Below the pieces are notes generated by a model, which did not search any database, was not told the origin of the DNA, and saw nothing but the letters and a program-made list of their open reading frames with translations. A stretch of 64,000 nucleotides of DNA from Saturnia japonica (lineage: Eukaryota; Arthropoda; Insecta; Lepidoptera; Saturniidae): assembly GCA_033032175.1 (NCBI GenBank), contig CM065307.1, positions 3,782,001 to 3,846,000 on the forward strand, read 5' to 3'. This document shows, one piece after another, positions 58,801 through 64,000 of the stretch. The position numbers and the translations under genes are program-made. Each line of letters begins with the position of its first letter. The first letter of the stretch is position 1.

Positions 58801-60069
58801 CTGCAAAGGAAACCTGAACTAACCCTTAATAGCAAGTAGCTAGATGTCTTGGAAAACTTTTTATTTTATTTTTATTAATCTAGAAGCGTATTAAAAATAT
58901 ATTATCTTGATAAACTCCACCTACTCTATAATATTTGAAAGGCAAACATGTACGTACAGATTATGTCATCTAGTATTTATTTAAGCTTCAGAAGCTATGG
59001 TTACCGTGGCTCTAGGACGACCTAAATTCATGTCTTCTCAGGCTTATGTCTAATTAAGATAACTGTTTCAGTTAATCCGTCCAAGGCTGTCTCTCCCGAA
59101 TAGAAGCTCACCCTTACAAAGCACTGAGACAAAAGGTTATAGTGACCATGTATAATCACACAATCTGCTCGTTAGCTTTTCATGTTTATATAAATATTTG
59201 GATAAAACCTTGCTTTCGATTCTTATATTTTTTCTTCAATAATATAAAAAGTTTAATCACTTAAATTAATAATATTGGCACAAATAAGATAAGCTCCAAT
59301 ACACGATTAATTGTCCAAATATTTTTAAAATATTTAACGCCAATTTCACTGGTATAAATTGGAACACCAAAACCTACTACCAATAATTGTCCAAGCTGCA
59401 TATTAGCTGCATCTGCATCGCAAATGGACATTAAATTGACAACAAAAGTTTTTTTTAATTACATCGTTGAGTATTTTTATCTGTTTCGCTATGAAAAAAA
59501 AATTTCAAATTATAGTCAAAAGTTTGAGAAATGTATTTATTACAAAATATAAATGTCTCTTAATTTCATAACTTTTATACAAATGTATTCATTTACGATG
59601 AGAGCGAACTGCAATCGCTGCTTCCATTTTGATCGGAAGTTGTTTGCAACTGTTGCACTCGAACTTTTGGTATAAATTTGAAATGTATTTGCAACAGCAG
59701 TTTGACGTCAATTTGCTACAAAATTTATTATAGGGGATGTTATGAACAGTGTAATTAAAAGAAAATTTTGTTCACATCAAAGAATTACATGGCATAAACT
59801 TCACAAAATTAAGAGCAAAGATACCTTTAATAAAATCGACTTTGTTTTCACTCCCAAGTTAAAACAAGTACTTACACCAAATAACATATTTTATCAGCGT
59901 GGGCTGCGTTTGTGACTCAGTAATACGTTTTTCTTTGCCTATCCCATTTAGGTATCTTGATTGAAATTACACTATTAACAAAAAAAAACCGTATTATTTG
60001 CACAACGGCTCTTCTCTAGTCGTTGCCTCTTAGTGTTTTAAAGGTTACACTTTGGAGAGTATGCACAGT

Positions 60070-60370
60070 AATTGCCCGATTTCATTCCGCCCAATCCGTA
60101 CCACCGTAGGACAACTAGACGCCGTGAAGGTTTCCACCTTTACGTTGTTGAAATTTCCTCGATTCGCACGAAGCGTTACGCTTCGTCGTTGATTATACGA
60201 ACGGCAAAGGAGTGGAATTCACTCCCGTCGTCTGTTTACTCATCCACCTATAACTGCGAAGAGTGAATAGGCAATTAATAGGTAAGCGCGATACATCGTC
60301 GACCTCATCTTTACTTACCATCAGGTAAGATCGAGGCCAAGCGCATACATGTACTAAATAAAAAATAAAA
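60070..60370 (+). mobile_element. Non-LTR retrotransposon 3' end with poly(A)-like tail
   Basis: The plus frame 60072-60266 reads HRRTTRRREGFHLYVVEISS then IRTKRYASSLIIRTAKEWNS LPSSV, the typical C-terminus of lepidopteran LINE reverse transcriptase ORFs (RT..W..LP..V). It is followed by a short UTR with ACTTACCATCAGGTAAGATC and a terminal A-rich tail (TAAATAAAAAATAAAA). 5'-truncated. Confidence 0.78.
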
Positions 60371-60991
60371 CAGTATAAAACAATAAAGTAGATATTCTAT
60401 AGTGATAGTAAATGTTTGAGACAATTAAATAATTCAACACAATCATACCACACAAATAGTATCGTCGGACGTATGGAACCATGTTAAACTTAGAGGACAC
60501 TTCCAGTCTCGGCGTAATTGTGTATTAAATAGATCGTCAGCGTGTAAAATTAACATAGTTATAATTTATGCTTCAAGTATATTTTTATAATAATATCCGT
60601 AAACCTCTCAGTGTAAATCATTTGCATTTAATTGAATTTTCTGTTTTTATCATCAGATTTATCATCCATTAAATAAAAATTGTCATCTAAAAGATGATGT
60701 ATTTTTCTTTTTTCATTTTACACAATGGTTATCAGTAGTGTATTATATGGAGTTTTACAGCTACTTAGGCACATTATGTTACATAATATGTATATGATAA
60801 TCTTAGATCCTTACATATGAAATTGGCGTTTTGTTGAACTGGCCACTTTGATCTCAAATATTTGGCGTTTGGTTAGAGATTACAAATTCAAATTTATTTC
60901 AAATTTAAGCGTGTGTATCGGTGTTTCGAATTTAGTGATTCATTTGTTTTAGCACCATTTCATTTATCTTTGACATCGTTCTTTTCACAAA

Positions 60992-61470
60992 ATGGAAAAC
61001 TTAAAATATAACGTTATTTACGAATATAAGTTCCACCGTGACATCAGCGCTGCAAAACTGCTCGAAGGATTAATGTAGTTGTAATGAAGGATGTGTATGG
61101 GGAATCTACTCTAAAAGAAGAGACGGTACGATTTTGGTTCCAACGTTTTCATTTTGAAAATTTTGACATACGAAACAAACCCCGTTGACAACCGGAGACC
61201 CCAGTTAATAATGAAGAATTAAAGGTGATCGTAAAAGCAGATTCATTGCAAACCAGGTCAGAGTTAGCGGCAGCCTTCAGTGGGATTGATAAATCAATTT
61301 TAATTCCCTTGAAACAAATTGGAAAAGTGAAAAAGCTCGAGAAATGGGTACCGCATAAATTGACTAAAGAACACATGCATTGAGTGCTGCGTTACATTAC
61401 TCAACAACACCAAAAGCACTTTAATTATTACCTTTTTCCAACGACTTTTTTCATGTGTATTTCATACTAG
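60992..61470 (+). pseudogene. Degenerate mariner-family transposase remnant
   Basis: From the ATG at 60992 the frame resembles the N-terminal half of mariner transposases. After shifts and stops near 61074-61095, the pieces VRFWFQRF, NEELKVIVKADSLQTRSELA and LKQIGKVKKLEKWVPHKLT are clear. The catalytic D,D34D region is absent. Broken and 3'-truncated, so inactive. Confidence 0.8.
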
Positions 61471-62209
61471 GTCCTTTTCCAGATCCCAGACACTTTCTTT
61501 GCCAAATTTTATTCTGATGAGTTCAGAGGTTTAATCATGAAAAGGTAACAAACAGACAAAGTTTCTTTCGCATTTATAGTATAATGTATACTATCAGTAT
61601 TGACTTTACACTGTTTAAAACATGAAATTATTTTTCCGTAAAGAAAATCATATTGCATAGCACTACAACATAAATTAGAGTGATAATAAACACTAAAACC
61701 TTTACCTATATATATATATATTATTCTTAACATAAACAATTAGGGCAACCCGTTCTATTTTTGCTTCAAAATTATTTACAGACTCCTAAGGCTCTCCCGC
61801 TTGACCTCAAAATAGAAAATGCTCGCCATTGCAAAGTGACCCTTATAAAGAGCAGTAGTAGACTATAATTTATAAAAATACAAAATCAGTATTTATTCTA
61901 TTTAATTTTATTAGGTCAAAGTGTTTCATAAATACTGACCTATGATGAAAATCCATAATTTTGTATACACACATACCGTTTATTTTATTTATGCAGTAAT
62001 GCCTTAATGATTTTAGTAAAAACCAAGAGGTTTACTTACGTGTACCTATAGTTTTCGTTAAGTTTTTAATCCTAATTTAATTATAATATGAATACAATAA
62101 TAATACCACACAATTTAATAAGAGTAAGTAATGGTAAGTAAGTAGCCATTTTTATCTTCAATATTTACACGGTAAAAGTTCAAAATATTGAAACGTAATT
62201 TTCCAGTAA

Positions 62210-62690
62210 ACATGTCTATAGAATCCAAAAACGCCTTTAGTAATATAGTAGAGGCACTGGAAAGGTCAAAAGTTGAAGTAACTATAAATATCTAGGACAC
62301 TGTTTATATTTTGACAGAGAGCATCGATACAAGGAAATCTAAAGAAGCATTCAATTAGAATGGTCTGCTTTCGGAAATTTTGATGATGTTTTCCGGGATC
62401 GAAAAATGACGAATGATAGACACCAAAAAATATTGCACAAAATAAGAGTTATGTTAGGGATCACCTTGAATACGTGTGTTGACGTCCACAAACTGAACTC
62501 AAATTGCGTTGTGCAGACGTGGACACGTCAAGTCGGGTGGAATAGATCCCTAACGGAATTCTGGAAGAGAGAGACCAAACGGAGTGTAGGCAGATGGGTG
62601 GCGAAATGGATTGACGGTATCTTTTCTGAAAAACCTGGACAAGGCTGACAAGGCTGGATCGAGGAGATATGCATAATAATGTTGATAATA
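62210..62690 (+). pseudogene. Decayed LINE (RTE-like) ORF fragment
   Basis: Frame pieces with stops. The segment ending RETKRSVGRWVAKWIDGI resembles the R-x-x-GRP-x-x-RW-x-DDI/L tail of RTE/BovB-like LINE ORFs. Assignment is tentative. Confidence 0.4.
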
Positions 62691-64000
62691 TTCCTATAGA
62701 TGCTATAAATGCAAAAGTAAGTTTGTTTGATTATTTATCCATCAACCACGCCAGCGGCTGAACAGATTTTAATGTTTAGCATAGAAGTCAGTTGTGTCAT
62801 GGAATAAGAAATGGGCCAAATTTTTATTTCATGACGTCCAACGAAGCAGGTAGATAATTAAAGCTAGTTTATCATTTATATCAAAGTATGTTTTTTTAAA
62901 TCACGGTCAAAAAGACTGGACGGAGTCTAATGAAAATTGGTATAGAAGTAGTTTATATCATAGAATAACATTTAGGATACTCTTTTATTGTTTTATCGCT
63001 CAACGACCGAAAATATACCTAAATTGGAATGTTATTTTCGAATACCGTGAGAATAGCATCGCGGATGTCCAGTGAAAACACCCTTGTCAAATCCTGGCTC
63101 TTTTATTCAAAGCGTGACACGCAATGCTTCATATTAACTTTTATACTTGTAACCTCGGATGTGATATTATTATACTTGTTGACTTTAGAATTATCGTAAT
63201 ATATAGTCCACAGTTCGACTTCAAATATAATTCAAAACTTCTGTTAAAAACCAAGATATTCAAGACAAGGCCAATGTACGCGTCACCGTCTCGAAATTAC
63301 CCATATAAATACACCCTAAATTGTATTGGATAGGCGACTTACATGTTTGAATGTGGCAATGCAAGCGGAGTAGATCCCTGACAAAACGGTGGTCGAAGGA
63401 CGGAAAACGGGACGTTTGGATTATTGTTAAAGGAATGAGTCAATGATAATAGAAATATTGAAGAAAATCCGGATAAATTCAATATAAAACAGGAATGAAT
63501 ACCGTACTAAGAAGAAGATACTTGCATTATAAGAATAAGTCATAAGAGCTGTGAACAATAATTTTAAGGTCAAATATCTTCGATTTTATATTACTGGCTT
63601 AATGTTTGTATGAGGTTTGCGATTGATATGTGTAACGTAATAAATAATAATTCTAATTCCATATCCTTCTTATATGGACAATATATAAATTAATGGTTTG
63701 TTTGTTCTCTATGCGTTCCTAAATCATTCATTTGCATGCGAAACTTTAGTGAGTACGCACATCCGCAAAGTTTTGCCATTAGTACAACCAGTTTACAATA
63801 GGTGGAGGGTGAGACGTTTCATATCGAAAACAACGGGAACGAAGTCGCTGGCAATAGCTAGTAATTATTTAATAATCTTAGCGTAATTATTAAGCTCTTT
63901 ATTTCACTAAATAATATTAATTAAAACTGTAGCCAGAAACCCACAAATTAACGCAACAAAAATAAAACCCAAATTAACGAGTTTAATAAATCAACAAACG

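Larger units (their letters stand above)
55624..64000. other. Region upstream of the first visible FARP exon; no gene recognised
   Basis: AT-rich DNA with repeats at 57068-57275, 58485-58800, 60070-60370, 60992-61470 and 62210-62690. No exon encoding the missing FERM start was recognised on the minus strand, so most of this is probably the large first intron. Plus- and minus-strand frames here are short and repeat-derived or featureless. Confidence 0.6.

Noticed and set aside
61149..61376. Minus-strand 75-residue frame
   Set aside because: Antisense of the mariner remnant.

Overview
This window is insect nuclear DNA, most likely from a moth or butterfly (Lepidoptera). Genes are split into short exons with GT-AG introns. 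The non-coding DNA is very AT-rich and carries repeat types common in lepidopteran genomes: tRNA-derived SINEs, non-LTR retrotransposon 3' ends, degenerate mariner, MITEs, and the family whose copies read 'GCCCGTGGCTTCGCTC'. There are no bacterial operons, rRNAs, tRNAs or CRISPR arrays. The species call is an inference from repeat style and gene content.

One gene dominates. It lies on the minus strand from about 55.6 kb down to 10.86 kb and is the FARP gene (FERM, RhoGEF and PH domains; Drosophila relative Cdep, vertebrate FARP1/FARP2). I reconstructed 25 consecutive coding exons. All splice phases agree and the sum is 3282 nt (1093 residues plus stop). The order is FERM, FERM-adjacent (FA), disordered linker, DH, PH1, PH2. 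Only the first few residues of the FERM domain and the start codon are missing; they must lie beyond 64 kb or in an exon I could not see.

The most remarkable feature is inside this gene. Exon 11 has an internal 5' splice site at 42905|42904. Using it continues to the DH and PH exons. Ignoring it reads, in the same frame, into an unbroken reading frame of about 11.2 kb that ends with TAA at 31722. The locus therefore appears to encode two very different proteins: a classical FARP RhoGEF of about 1.1 thousand residues, and a FERM-FA protein with a giant Ser/Lys/Asp-rich, apparently disordered tail (about 4219 visible residues) and no GEF or PH domains. The tail holds a nine-fold KSP run and several other internal repeats.

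At the left end (2161-4022, plus strand) are the last three coding exons of an unrecognised gene, convergent with FARP. Between the two genes (4.1-10.7 kb) I see only AT-rich DNA and repeats. The first 1.2 kb is a compact non-autonomous LTR element with a TTTA target duplication, a 21-bp minisatellite inside, and a SINE nested in its left LTR. FARP introns and the region beyond 55.6 kb hold the remaining transposon remnants.
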